A DNA stretch of 40,994 bases from Planctomycetota bacterium (lineage in GTDB: Bacteria > Planctomycetota > Phycisphaerae > WQYP01), in contig JAJYFE010000019.1 in assembly GCA_021785435.1 (NCBI GenBank), forward strand, positions 1-40,994, in the 5' to 3' direction. The notes under the pieces were generated by a model. The model had not been told where the DNA came from. It did not search any database and saw only the letters and a program-made list of their open reading frames with translations. Position 1 is the first letter of the stretch. Every line of letters begins with the position of its first letter. Below, piece by piece: positions 1-7,118 of the stretch. The translations under genes and the position numbers were made by a program.

Positions 1-1
1 G

Positions 2-484
2 GGCATCCAGCCGGATGGTCTGTGGATTTATGGAGACATGGCGTTCAAAACCGCAACCATGTGTTCGCCGGCGATGTATCGGGAGTTAATCTGGCCGGAT
101 CACCGGCGCCTGGCCGACTGGGCGCATGCGCACCGCCTGAAATTCATATATCACACCGATGGCAACATTAACGGCGTGATGGATTTATTCGTCCAAGCGG
201 GTTTTGACTGCGTACAGCCGCTGGAAGCGAAGGCGGGGATGGATTTGCGCGTGCTGGCGCCGCGCTATGGCCGGCAACTGACCTTCTTCGGCAACGTGGA
301 TGTGATGGTCATGGGAACCAATGATCGCGCCAAGGTGGAACAGGAGGTGCGGGCCAAGTTGGCGGCGGGCCAGCGGAACCACGGCTACATCTACCACTCG
401 GATCATTCCGTACCGCCGACGGTGAGCTGGCCGACCTATCAATTTCTTATAGACCTGCTGGACCGCTATGGAGGCTATGAGTAA
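2..484 (+). CDS. Uroporphyrinogen decarboxylase (URO-D) superfamily protein, 3' part
   Basis: The reading frame is open from base 2 and enters from outside the window, so the gene is truncated at its 5' end; the first in-frame ATG at 38 is an internal Met. About 160 C-terminal residues are visible. The segment IYGDMAFKTATMCSP, followed by HTDGNINGVMDLFVQAGFD and FFGNVDVMVMGT, matches the C-terminal half of the URO-D/methyltransferase TIM barrel (an Asp/Asn-rich strand, then a GN-D strand). Family members decarboxylate uroporphyrinogen or move methyl groups to corrinoids or thiols. Planctomycetes and relatives carry many paralogues that lack the haem-pathway context, and no hem genes lie here, so a methyltransferase or unknown sugar/one-carbon role is as likely as haem synthesis. 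A second, full-length paralogue lies at 13874-15043. Confidence 0.85.
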   Translation, partial: GIQPDGLWIYGDMAFKTATMCSPAMYRELIWPDHRRLADWAHAHRLKFIYHTDGNINGVMDLFVQAGFDCVQPLEAKAGMDLRVLAPRYGRQLTFFGNVDVMVMGTNDRAKVEQEVRAKLAAGQRNHGYIYHSDHSVPPTVSWPTYQFLIDLLDRYGGYE

Positions 485-544
485 GGGGCCATGAATCAAC
501 AACCTTGACACCTCCACTCCGCCGCCGTTACCAGCCACTTGTGG

Positions 545-725
545 CTTAACTCGACTTTTGCCGTTTTTCGGGAGCGTAAATGGTAGAATCCTTCGGAATT
601 CACGGTGGCAGGGCGAGTTTTTGCACACCCCGTCTTTGATACGGCTGTGCAAAAAGTCCACCCCATCCTGAAAGGCCTGGGAAATCACGCTTTGCGGTGT
701 TTTCAAAAACGGCAAAAGTTGAGCT
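545..725. repeat. MITE-like fold-back element A
   Basis: The gap between the URO-D gene and the PhyH gene holds a long imperfect inverted repeat. The outer arms share ACTTTTGCCGTTTTT (left arm 545-569, right arm 702-725 in inverse). A second perfect 10-bp inverted pair, TTTTTGCACA at 618-627 and TGTGCAAAAA at 646-655, sits symmetrically inside it. The two halves are about the same length (83 and 80 bp), as expected of a fold-back non-coding element. The inner hairpin could also act as a bidirectional transcription stop. No transposase is present. Confidence 0.5.
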
Positions 726-895
726 TAGAATCCATCTCAAAACCTGGCAGGGCCGTGTTGGCCCGGCAGGGCGCCATATGCGGCGTCATTGCTCCTCTTC
801 ATATTTTCTTTCAATATGCCTCATCGCTCTTCCTTGCATCTGGCCCCCTGCCCGGCCAACGCGATTCCCGCGATGTCTTGAGATAGATTCTTAGC
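724..895. repeat. MITE-like fold-back element B, complete copy
   Basis: The left end CTTAGAATCCATCTCAAAAC (from 724) is the near-exact inverse of the right end GTCTTGAGATAGATTCTTAG (to about 892). The match continues inward for roughly 60 bp per arm with scattered mismatches (both arms contain GTTGGCC and GGCAGGG). The centre holds a small CATATT/AATATG hairpin around 800-820. The right half recurs at 3698-3818. In both places the element ends just before the stop codon of a minus-strand gene (899 and 3812). There is no coding capacity. Confidence 0.6.
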
Positions 896-898
896 CAT

Positions 899-1693
899 TT
901 ACGGCCCCCTGGCGCTCCAGACGAGCGGAAAATGCTCGCCTTCAATCTTCGCCCCATCCGGCACCTGGATGAACGCCTTCATCATATGATCGCCGGCCGC
1001 CACAAACACTGTCCGCTCGTTCATAAAATGCAGAGCGATGGCTCGGCGCGGCCGACCGCTGTGATTGGCGTGCGAAGCGTGCCAAGTCAGGCTATGGTGC
1101 CAATGCATATGTCCTTTTTGCACCGGGCAGAGACGTTTCTGAATCGGGCGGCCCTGGAATTCCGGTGGCAGCCCCTCAAACGATTGGATCGTATGCAGGA
1201 ACTCAATGGTGTTGCCCCAATGCTGGGAGCCGGGAACCATGGACATGCATCCATTATCCGCGTCAGCGTCATCCAGGGCGATCCAGCAGGTTACCTGCTG
1301 ATCCTTCGGCTGCAAGGCGGGCCAATATGGGCTGTCCTGGTGCCACATGTTCACGCCACCGACGGCTACGGGCTTGTACTGGATCTGGTCGTGCCAAAGG
1401 CGTATCTCCCGGCCGTCCAGCAACTGCGAGGCGGCCTGCGTTATGCGCGAATTAGCCAGCAGCCGGCGGAACGCGGCGGAGGCCTCCCAGATATTGATGA
1501 TTTGCCAGATCGGCGCGTCCGCCCGCCCCAGATTGCGCACCGACACGGGCTGAGCGACACCGGGTTTGTCCTTATCAGCGATGACGCGCAGAACCTCCCG
1601 GGCCAGTTCGTCCGCCTCCGATGGGGAAATCGCCGGGCCGGCATTGACAAAACCGTCGCGCTGAAAAGCGGACACTGTGGAGCTTGGTAGCAT
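899..1693 (-). CDS. Phytanoyl-CoA dioxygenase (PhyH) family protein
   Basis: 264 residues. The family consists of Fe(II)/2-oxoglutarate-dependent oxygenases on a double-stranded beta-helix fold that hydroxylate small organic substrates. The iron triad is visible: HxD as H118-Q-D120 in the segment MWHQDSPYW, and a distal His near 205 in TWHASHANHSGRPRR, whose following Asn-x-Ser and Arg fit the 2-oxoglutarate-binding end. The start is the ATG at 1693, because AAGGAG (1701-1706 on the complement) lies 7 nt upstream; an in-frame ATG eight codons earlier overlaps that ribosome site and is unlikely. The gene is divergent from gcvT across a 141-bp gap, and its stop abuts repeat element B. The substrate cannot be read from the sequence; planctomycete PhyH proteins are numerous and mostly uncharacterised. 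Confidence 0.9.
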   Translation of the reverse strand: MLPSSTVSAFQRDGFVNAGPAISPSEADELAREVLRVIADKDKPGVAQPVSVRNLGRADAPIWQIINIWEASAAFRRLLANSRITQAASQLLDGREIRLWHDQIQYKPVAVGGVNMWHQDSPYWPALQPKDQQVTCWIALDDADADNGCMSMVPGSQHWGNTIEFLHTIQSFEGLPPEFQGRPIQKRLCPVQKGHMHWHHSLTWHASHANHSGRPRRAIALHFMNERTVFVAAGDHMMKAFIQVPDGAKIEGEHFPLVWSARGP

Positions 1694-1834
1694 CGCATAT
1701 CTCCTTAATCCTGCCATGTTCCATTATTCCCGCCGACCGGCCGCTGTCCATGGTGGAATGGATCATTGGATGTACGCCAGGACTTGACGAACCGCTCGCC
1801 CCATGTTTGACTGGCGATCTTTGGAGACACCGGC

Positions 1835-2995
1835 GTGAAGGCGCAAACGGATCTGCGGCACACCTGCTTTTATGACTTTCACGTCAGGCATGGCGCTAAA
1901 ATGGTTGACTTTGCCGGCTGGGCGATGCCCCTGCTCTATCGGAGCATCATCGCGGAGCACCAGCACACCCGGCGCTACGCCTCCATTTTTGACGTCTCGC
2001 ATATGGGGCGGCTGCATTTTTCCGGCGCCGGCGCGCAGGCGTTCCTGGAACACGTCCTGACGCGCGGTCTGGCCGACACTGTGGTCGGGCAATCCCGCTA
2101 CAGCCTGGTGTGCAATCCGCAGGGTGGAATCCTGGATGATGTGATTATCTCGCGTTTTGAGAAACATTGGTTGATGGTGTGCAACGCGGCCAACCGGGCC
2201 AAACTGGGGCGGTGGTTCCAGGATCAAAGCACGCGGTTCGACGTGCGGATAAAGGATGAAACGGAAAACACGGCTATGGTGGCGATACAAGGCCCCGCCG
2301 CCCTGCCCCTGCTGGATAGTCTGTTGCCCGAACCGGCCGGCAATCTGCTTGCCTACCACTTTGCGGTCCAGCATTACCTCTTCCTGCCCTTTACTGTTTT
2401 TCGCAGCGGCTACACGGGTGAAGACGGGGTGGAAATCATCTGCTCGGCAACGGCCGCTAAAATGGCGGTGGACTTTCTGCTCCGACGCCAGGAGCAGGCC
2501 AGCTCAACCACGCTGCAGCCAGCCGGTTTGGGAGCGCGTGACACCTTGCGTTTGGAGGCGGGATTGCCGCTGTACGGCCATGAGCTTAGCGAGCTGGTGG
2601 ACCCGATAGCCGCGGGGTTAGGCTGGGCGGTGGCGCAAGAAAAGAGATTCATTGGATCCGAAATCTTAAGCCGGATCAGGCGCGACGGGCCGGCCAAGCG
2701 GATGGTGGGATTGCTGGTGGACGGACCGCGAATTCCCCGCCCAGAGATGGGAATCTGGCGCCAAGGCAAGCTGGCGGGGCGCATCACCAGCGGGGCGGTG
2801 AGCCCTACGCTGGGGCGTACGATTGCGCTGGCCTATCTGGATTCAGACGCCGCGGCGCCCGGCACCGCCGTCGAGGTGGACATCCGTGGGCAACGCACAC
2901 CGGCGGTAGTAACAAAATTGCCGTTTTATCGGCGGACGGATAAAGGAAACGACCATGGAAGCTCCCCCAGACCGGTTTTACACGCCGACGCATGA
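1835..2995 (+). CDS. gcvT: Glycine cleavage system T protein (aminomethyltransferase)
   Basis: 386 residues, slightly longer than the usual 360-375. GcvT takes the aminomethyl group from the lipoyl arm of GcvH, releases ammonia and passes the one-carbon unit to tetrahydrofolate. Visible family segments are FDVSHMGRLHFSG near the N-terminus, YSLVCNPQGGILDDVIISR, FRSGYTGEDGVEII, LGARDTLRLEAGLPLYGHEL and the C-terminal SGAVSPTLGRTIALAYL. The start is a GTG at 1835 with GGAG about 8 nt upstream. The last 41 bases overlap the start of gcvH in another frame, so translation of the two is probably coupled. The P-protein gene is not adjacent downstream, where a repeat region begins. No glycine riboswitch is recognisable in the 141-bp leader. 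Confidence 0.95.
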   Translation: MKAQTDLRHTCFYDFHVRHGAKMVDFAGWAMPLLYRSIIAEHQHTRRYASIFDVSHMGRLHFSGAGAQAFLEHVLTRGLADTVVGQSRYSLVCNPQGGILDDVIISRFEKHWLMVCNAANRAKLGRWFQDQSTRFDVRIKDETENTAMVAIQGPAALPLLDSLLPEPAGNLLAYHFAVQHYLFLPFTVFRSGYTGEDGVEIICSATAAKMAVDFLLRRQEQASSTTLQPAGLGARDTLRLEAGLPLYGHELSELVDPIAAGLGWAVAQEKRFIGSEILSRIRRDGPAKRMVGLLVDGPRIPRPEMGIWRQGKLAGRITSGAVSPTLGRTIALAYLDSDAAAPGTAVEVDIRGQRTPAVVTKLPFYRRTDKGNDHGSSPRPVLHADA

Positions 2996-3335
2996 ATGGA
3001 TTAAGCCGGACGGCGACGCGGCGCTCGTGGGGATTACCCGCTTTGCCGTGGATGAATTGACCGACGTAACGTATGTGGAGTTGCCCGCGCCCGGCGCATC
3101 CCTGACCGCCGGCAAGCCGTTTGGTGAGATTGAGTCAGTCAAGACGGCGGGCGAACTCTATGCCCCGGTCTCCGGCGAAGTGATCGAAGCCAATGAGGCC
3201 GTGAAAAAGGATCCTTCGCTTATTAACCAGGACCCCTATGGAAAAGCCTGGCTGATCCGCATCAAGACCGGGCCAAACGATTATTCCGGTCTTATGACGG
3301 CGCAGCAGTATCAGGCGACCACGGCCAAGCCGTAG
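2955..3335 (+). CDS. gcvH: Glycine cleavage system H protein (lipoyl carrier)
   Basis: 126 residues, the normal length. GcvH carries the lipoyl group that shuttles the methylamine intermediate between P, T and L proteins. The lipoylation site is Lys63 in GEIESVKTAGELYAPVSGEV, and the N-terminal YTPTHEWIK and C-terminal GKAWLIRIK are typical. The start ATG at 2955 has AAAGGAAA about 6 nt upstream and lies inside the end of gcvT. The pair looks like a two-gene operon that stops at 3335. Confidence 0.96.
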   Translation: MEAPPDRFYTPTHEWIKPDGDAALVGITRFAVDELTDVTYVELPAPGASLTAGKPFGEIESVKTAGELYAPVSGEVIEANEAVKKDPSLINQDPYGKAWLIRIKTGPNDYSGLMTAQQYQATTAKP

Positions 3336-3697
3336 GGCCTGCCGCCGCCGGGCTTTCGGGCCTTGCCCAACCCACTGCACCGGGCTAGATTCTCGGGGTG
3401 AGGAAGGCGAAGCGCGTTGCAAGCACCGCGCTTCAACGCGGTGAACGGGGGCGCACGGGGTCTGGGTGGCGCAGCCGGTCAGCGGGGGCGTGCTGGATTC
3501 CCGGCATGTCCGTTCACCGGGTCGCCGCCAGGAACTTTAAGGCGACTCGACAAAACTCGCCAGTCTGCGAGTCGGCCCCTGGCGACCTGCCCGCCCACTG
3601 GTCGCCGAAGAGGGCGACTCAACAAAGTCCTACCCGCCCGCTGGCGGGGCGAGCGGGGCGGGCTGAAGCCACGGTCACCGGGGCGCCGCAGGCGACT
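3336..3697. other. Intergenic region rich in hairpins and dispersed repeats
   Basis: No gene is recognisable between gcvH and the repeat at 3698. The stretch holds a perfect 7-bp hairpin at 3424-3443 (CACCGCG, 6-nt loop, CGCGGTG). It also holds several overlapping pieces built from GGTCGCC / GGCGACTC words (3539-3560, 3595-3620) and a copy of the dispersed repeat listed at 3613-3661. Short open frames across it run in all frames and show no family resemblance. Confidence 0.6.
3613..3661 (+). repeat. Dispersed GGCGACTC repeat, copy 1
   Basis: Begins GGCGACTCAACAAAGTCCT and runs into CCCGCCCGCTGGCGGGGCGA. Closely related copies are at 9500-9540 on the same strand and at 25521-25570 on the opposite strand, the last inside a coding region. 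The inner CCCGCC / GGCGGG words can form a short stem. Confidence 0.65.
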
Positions 3698-3818
3698 CGC
3701 TCGGCGTCATCGCTCCTCGCCATATTTTCTTTCAATAGGCCTCGTCGCTCTTCCTTGCATCTGGCCCCCTGCCGGGCCAACGCGACTCCCGCGATGTTTT
3801 GAGATTGATTCTTAGCCG
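3698..3818. repeat. Element B, right half only
   Basis: About 120 bp nearly identical to 780-898: GGCGTCATCGCTCCTC, CATATTTTCTTTCAATA, GCTCTTCCTTGCATCTGGCC and the terminal TTTTGAGATTGATTCTTAG all recur with few changes. The left arm present in the complete copy is missing and replaced by GGCGACTC-type repeat sequence. The element again ends at the stop codon of a minus-strand gene. Confidence 0.7.
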
Positions 3819-4330
3819 CGCCGCACCTTTACCCGCCGGATTTCCAGCAGAAACACCAGCGCGAATCCCACCATGGCCAGCCCCATCAGCGGCACGCGGA
3901 TAAACGGAGCCAACGTAACGGCCGCCCACCAGGGCACGGATGCCACCGGTTTGGGTGTGACAGGAACCAAGGCTTCATCAACCAGGCTTTGCACATCGCG
4001 CGGCCGGGGCCGGCCGTTTAAAGGCAGCACCTGTTGCCGCGGATTAATCAGGTCCAGTTGGCGATCCGCCAGTCGCTGCATGAGCAGGGGATTGGTGTCG
4101 GCCATGGCTAAAAAGCGCCGTTCCAATGCGATTTTTTCATTGGCCAAACGCAGCGTGGCTTGCAGGTTGTTGGCTTGGCGGTGGGCATGCTGCCTGGCGT
4201 TCCAGGCCGGGGCGATGATAATCAAGGCGACCATGGCCAGGCTCGCCAGCAGGATCAGCCAATACAACACGCCTACGCCGACCAAGAGCGGGCCAATAAC
4301 AAAACGTACGTCTTGTGGATCACGGGGCAT
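3812..4330 (-). CDS. Two-helix membrane protein with central coiled-coil segment
   Basis: 172 residues from the ATG at 4330; AGGA lies about 9 nt upstream. A longer TTG-started form from 4402 would add a Cys/Pro-rich stretch unlike a membrane-protein N-terminus. A first hydrophobic helix spans about residues 10-42 (VIGPLLVGVGVLYWLILLAS and on). It is followed by a charged helical region with many Gln, Leu, Arg and Glu residues, a Pro-rich linker, and a second hydrophobic helix near the C-terminus ending in positive residues (LEIRRVKVRRG). I do not recognise a family. The topology, with a periplasmic or cytoplasmic middle domain between two helices, and the lipoprotein gene 90 bp upstream suggest an envelope role. 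The stop codon coincides with the end of repeat element B. Confidence 0.7.
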   Translation of the reverse strand: MPRDPQDVRFVIGPLLVGVGVLYWLILLASLAMVALIIIAPAWNARQHAHRQANNLQATLRLANEKIALERRFLAMADTNPLLMQRLADRQLDLINPRQQVLPLNGRPRPRDVQSLVDEALVPVTPKPVASVPWWAAVTLAPFIRVPLMGLAMVGFALVFLLEIRRVKVRRG

Positions 4331-4420
4331 CAGCGCTGGTCCTGCCAATCCGCCCCATTGTGCCGGCCCGCAGCGATGAATACAAGTTGGCGGCTGTCCC
4401 AAATTCCACGATCAAAACGG

Positions 4421-4867
4421 TCAAGGTGGCGGCGGCTGGTGCGTTTGCACCCGAAGCAGAGCCGAATCGGCTCCCTCTATTTGCCGTTGCAGCGGATCAC
4501 CGAGAATAATCTCCTCGCGGTAGAGTTCCCGCTGCCGGGCTGCTACCGGATTGAGTATCAACATGGTGGCCAGCCGGCCCTGCGGCGTGACGAGAAATTC
4601 ATACCGCTGGTGCTGGTAGTAGGCCAGCGCCACAAAGACGGCTTTCCCCCGCCAGGTTCGATGCGCGGTCCAGTAAAAGTCCCCGCCGGGAAGCTGGTTT
4701 ACCAGCGTCCTGCGAACCGGTGCGGGGACCGCCCGCGGCTCCACCACCCCGACGTTATGGGACGCGCCTGCGGGAACCGCAGTGCAGCCGGTCAGCACTT
4801 CCGCCAGTCCAAATATCAACAGCCATATCACCGTGGCCGGCCCACCTGCCCATCGTATCGCCTTCAT
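4421..4867 (-). CDS. Putative lipoprotein, first gene of an envelope operon
   Basis: 148 residues. The start ATG at 4867 follows a strong GGAGGAGG site. The N-terminus has one basic stretch, a hydrophobic core and the lipobox L-T-G-C with Cys28 as the likely lipidated residue, so the protein should be exported and anchored by lipid. The rest has no family I recognise; it contains GGDFYWTAHRTWRGKAVFVALAYY and a conserved-looking LVTPQGRLATMLILNP segment and ends in four prolines. The gene is followed 90 bp later by the two-helix membrane protein on the same strand, so the two are probably co-transcribed. It is divergent from dnaA. Confidence 0.75.
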   Translation of the reverse strand: MKAIRWAGGPATVIWLLIFGLAEVLTGCTAVPAGASHNVGVVEPRAVPAPVRRTLVNQLPGGDFYWTAHRTWRGKAVFVALAYYQHQRYEFLVTPQGRLATMLILNPVAARQRELYREEIILGDPLQRQIEGADSALLRVQTHQPPPP

Positions 4868-5014
4868 GGCCAACCTCCTCCAGAGCGCCGCGCCCCTTCG
4901 CAGGGCTAAGCCACCCCTGGTGTTCTCTCATTCGATTATAGGTCCCGCCGTACCCGAAGAACAAAACGGGCGTAACCAGCCCGGCGGGATGGATTCATTC
5001 CGATCGGCGACAGG

Positions 5015-5311
5015 TTATGCACGCTTTTGACCGGGCGTGGTGCATAAGGGGTGCAAAAATTGGGGGGCTCTTCCACAAGTGTCGCCGTCGCCGCACTTTG
5101 GGAAATTGTGGAAAAGAAAATCTCCAGATTCTTCTTGCCAACGCCTCCCGCGATCGGTTAAATCGGGTCCGAGCCGGTGCGGCGGCAGCGCGGCCCGGCT
5201 CCGGGGAACCGGGGCGGGCGGCGCGGTGCCTCCCGGGCGGTCCGGGGGTGGGCCAACGTGAAAACGCTTATAAAAGTACTCGTATACATATATAATTTTA
5301 TTATCTGATAA
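5015..5311. other. Candidate chromosomal replication origin (DnaA boxes plus AT-rich element)
   Basis: The gap before dnaA holds four sequences close to the DnaA box TTWTNCACA: TTATGCACG at 5015-5023 (one mismatch), TTATGCACC on the complement at 5039-5047 (one mismatch), TCTTCCACA at 5069-5077 (two mismatches against TTATCCACA) and TTTTCCACA on the complement at 5107-5115 (exact). After a very GC-rich spacer (5160-5258), a sharp AT-rich tract follows at 5259-5311, in an otherwise GC-rich window. Box cluster, AT-rich unwinding tract and dnaA together are the usual layout of a bacterial oriC. The tract also contains TATAAT at 5291-5296, so it may double as the dnaA promoter. The call is inference; strand-composition skew was not computed. 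Confidence 0.5.
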
Positions 5312-5321
5312 GGAGTGGCTT

Positions 5322-6728
5322 ATGTCTGGTGCGGCGATGGCGGAAGTGGCGGGGCCGGCGGCGGCGTCAGGCGGCGAGCCGGCGCAGCGCCTCAGCACGC
5401 TGCTGCGGCAGCGCCTGGGCGCGGCCCGGTTTGAGCAATGGTTCGACGGGCAAACCCGCTGGACCCTCGAGGGGCGGCATCTGCGCATCGCCGTCGGCAA
5501 TGGCTTTGCCGCCCACTGGGTGCGCCAGAAGCTGATGACCGAGGTGCGTTCCACCGCTGAGGGGGTGTTCGGCGGCCCGCTGGAAATCACCGTGGAGGCC
5601 TCCTCCTCCGAGCCGGCGCCTGGCCGGCCGGCGGCGCCGCCCGCGGCGCCCGCGGCTGGCGCCAGCGCCGGGCTGAATGGGCGTTACCGCCTCGAAGACT
5701 TCGTCGTGGGGCCGGGGAATCAACTGGCTTATCACAGCGCGGTGCGCGTGGCCGAGGAGGCCCGACGCCAGTTTAATCCCCTGTTCATCCACGGTTCCTG
5801 TGGATTGGGAAAAACCCATCTGTTGCAGGGATTATGTCACCGTTATGCCGGCCGCTTCCCTCAGCAGCGCTGCCTTTATCTAACGGGTGAACAATTCACC
5901 AATGAATTCCTGGAGGCGCTCAAGGCCAACCGCATGTCCCAGTTCCGCCAGCGCTTCCGCCACGCGGACCTGCTGGTGATCGATGATGCCCATTTCTTTT
6001 CCGGCAAACGACGCACCCAGGAGGAATTTCTGCATACCTTCAACCAGGTGGAAACCCACAACCGGCAGGTGGTGTTGGCCTGCGATGCGGCGCCGCGCGA
6101 TCTGGCGCAGCTTAGCGCCGCGCTGACCAGCCGCTTTGTCAGCGGCCTGGTGGTGCGGGTGGATCCGCCTGATCTGGCGACCCGGCTGGAAATCCTGCGC
6201 CGTTTCGCCGAGCGGCGCGGCTGGACCGTTACCGAGACGCTGCTGCTGCAATTAGCCCAGGTCCCCACGGCCAATGTGCGTGAACTGGAGGGATTGCTGC
6301 TGCAGGCCGTCGCCCGCAGCGAGCTTAGCGGCTCTGCTTGCCCGCCACCCGCGGGCGCCTGGCGGGACCTTCAGGAGCGCCTCCGCCCACCGGCGCCGGT
6401 GGCGGTGGAACGTATCGTCCGGGCGGTAGCGGATTATTTCGCTCTGCCGCCCGTGGCCGTGACGGGTGATGGCCGCGGCCGCCTGGTGGCCGCCGCCCGC
6501 GCCACGGCCATGTACCTGGCCCGGCGCCATACCCATTTGAGCTACCCGGATATCGGCCGGGCCATCGGCCGGAAAAGCCACTCCACCGCCATTGGCGCCT
6601 GCCGCAGGATTCAAAGCCAGCTTGAAACCGGGGCGCTGCTGGATTGGACCACGCCATTGGGCTTGCGGCGGCAAACCATGAGAGAAATCATCACCAACCT
6701 GACCGCACAGCTGCGCCGTCCGGGATGA
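5322..6728 (+). CDS. dnaA: Chromosomal replication initiator protein DnaA
   Basis: 468 residues, normal length. DnaA binds DnaA boxes at the origin, oligomerises with ATP and opens the duplex. Domain I is at about 20-92, followed by an Ala/Pro-rich linker (about 93-125), the AAA+ domain (about 128-340) and the domain IV helix-turn-helix at the C-terminus. Walker A is GSCGLGKT at 158-165 (most DnaA proteins have GGVGLGKT). Walker B is LLVIDDAHFF. The arginine-finger region is SRFVSGLVVRV. The DNA-binding signature GRKSHSTAIGACRRI begins at 416; its HST is the box-contacting part, with Lys-Ser replacing the common Arg-Asp before it. The start at 5322 has AAGGAG six nt upstream. The neighbours are not the classical dnaN-recF set. 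Confidence 0.96.
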   Translation: MSGAAMAEVAGPAAASGGEPAQRLSTLLRQRLGAARFEQWFDGQTRWTLEGRHLRIAVGNGFAAHWVRQKLMTEVRSTAEGVFGGPLEITVEASSSEPAPGRPAAPPAAPAAGASAGLNGRYRLEDFVVGPGNQLAYHSAVRVAEEARRQFNPLFIHGSCGLGKTHLLQGLCHRYAGRFPQQRCLYLTGEQFTNEFLEALKANRMSQFRQRFRHADLLVIDDAHFFSGKRRTQEEFLHTFNQVETHNRQVVLACDAAPRDLAQLSAALTSRFVSGLVVRVDPPDLATRLEILRRFAERRGWTVTETLLLQLAQVPTANVRELEGLLLQAVARSELSGSACPPPAGAWRDLQERLRPPAPVAVERIVRAVADYFALPPVAVTGDGRGRLVAAARATAMYLARRHTHLSYPDIGRAIGRKSHSTAIGACRRIQSQLETGALLDWTTPLGLRRQTMREIITNLTAQLRRPG

Positions 6729-6919
6729 CCCGCACCAATCCGAAACGCTAAACGGGGGCGCTGCCGTGCCCAGATGGGACGAACATTTCAGTAACCGTAT
6801 TACGCGCCGCACCTGCCCCCGCGCTTGTCTGCCGATATCCATCGAGACTACCGGGATGGCTATTGAGGTACCTTACCGGGGCGAGTCGCCCGCGGCGACC
6901 TGCGGCATTTGTTTCACAG

Positions 6920-6948
6920 CCCGGAGGTCGCCGTGGGCGACCTCCGGG
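6920..6948. repeat. Perfect 13-bp palindromic hairpin of the GGTCGCC family
   Basis: Stem CCCGGAGGTCGCC (6920-6932), loop GTG, stem GGCGACCTCCGGG (6936-6948). The core GGTCGCCGTGGGCGAC is shared with repeats at 6984 and 28601. A T-run is lacking, so a simple intrinsic terminator is unlikely, although it may protect the 3' end of dnaA mRNA. Confidence 0.6.
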
Positions 6949-6983
6949 ATATGATCCAAAGACCGCGCCTACCGCGCAGCCCC

Positions 6984-7006
6984 AAGGTCGCCGTGGCGAC
7001 TAAACT
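6984..7006 (+). repeat. Dispersed GGTCGCC...GGCGACTAAACT repeat, copy 1
   Basis: AAGGTCGCCGTGGCGACTAA followed by ACT. The only difference from 28601-28624 is one G. The repeat is inverted within itself (GTCGCC / GGCGAC), and both copies lie between genes. Confidence 0.6.
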
Positions 7007-7118
7007 GCAGCGCGGGATCGGGCTTGGGCCGGTAAACGGTTACTCAAAAGCGTCGTCGGTGGATCGGGCGTCTTGCCGCCGCGCCTGGGTGCGGCCATAT
7101 TTTTTTGGTAAACGCCGG

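Larger units (their letters stand above)
6729..7118. other. Intergenic region downstream of dnaA with hairpins and repeats
   Basis: No gene is recognisable between dnaA and the PEP-CTERM gene. The dominant structure is a perfect 13-bp hairpin with a 3-nt loop at 6920-6948 (CCCGGAGGTCGCC / GGCGACCTCCGGG), without a T-tract. A related word, AAGGTCGCCGTGGCGACTAAACT, follows at 6984-7006 and recurs at 28601-28624. Confidence 0.6.

Noticed and set aside
932-1690. 252-codon plus-strand open frame
   Set aside because: It is the antisense shadow of the PhyH gene, which has the family motifs and the ribosome site.
1718-1834. Possible glycine riboswitch ahead of gcvT
   Set aside because: The leader is only 117 bp to the gcvT start and shows none of the tandem aptamer core that would be expected.
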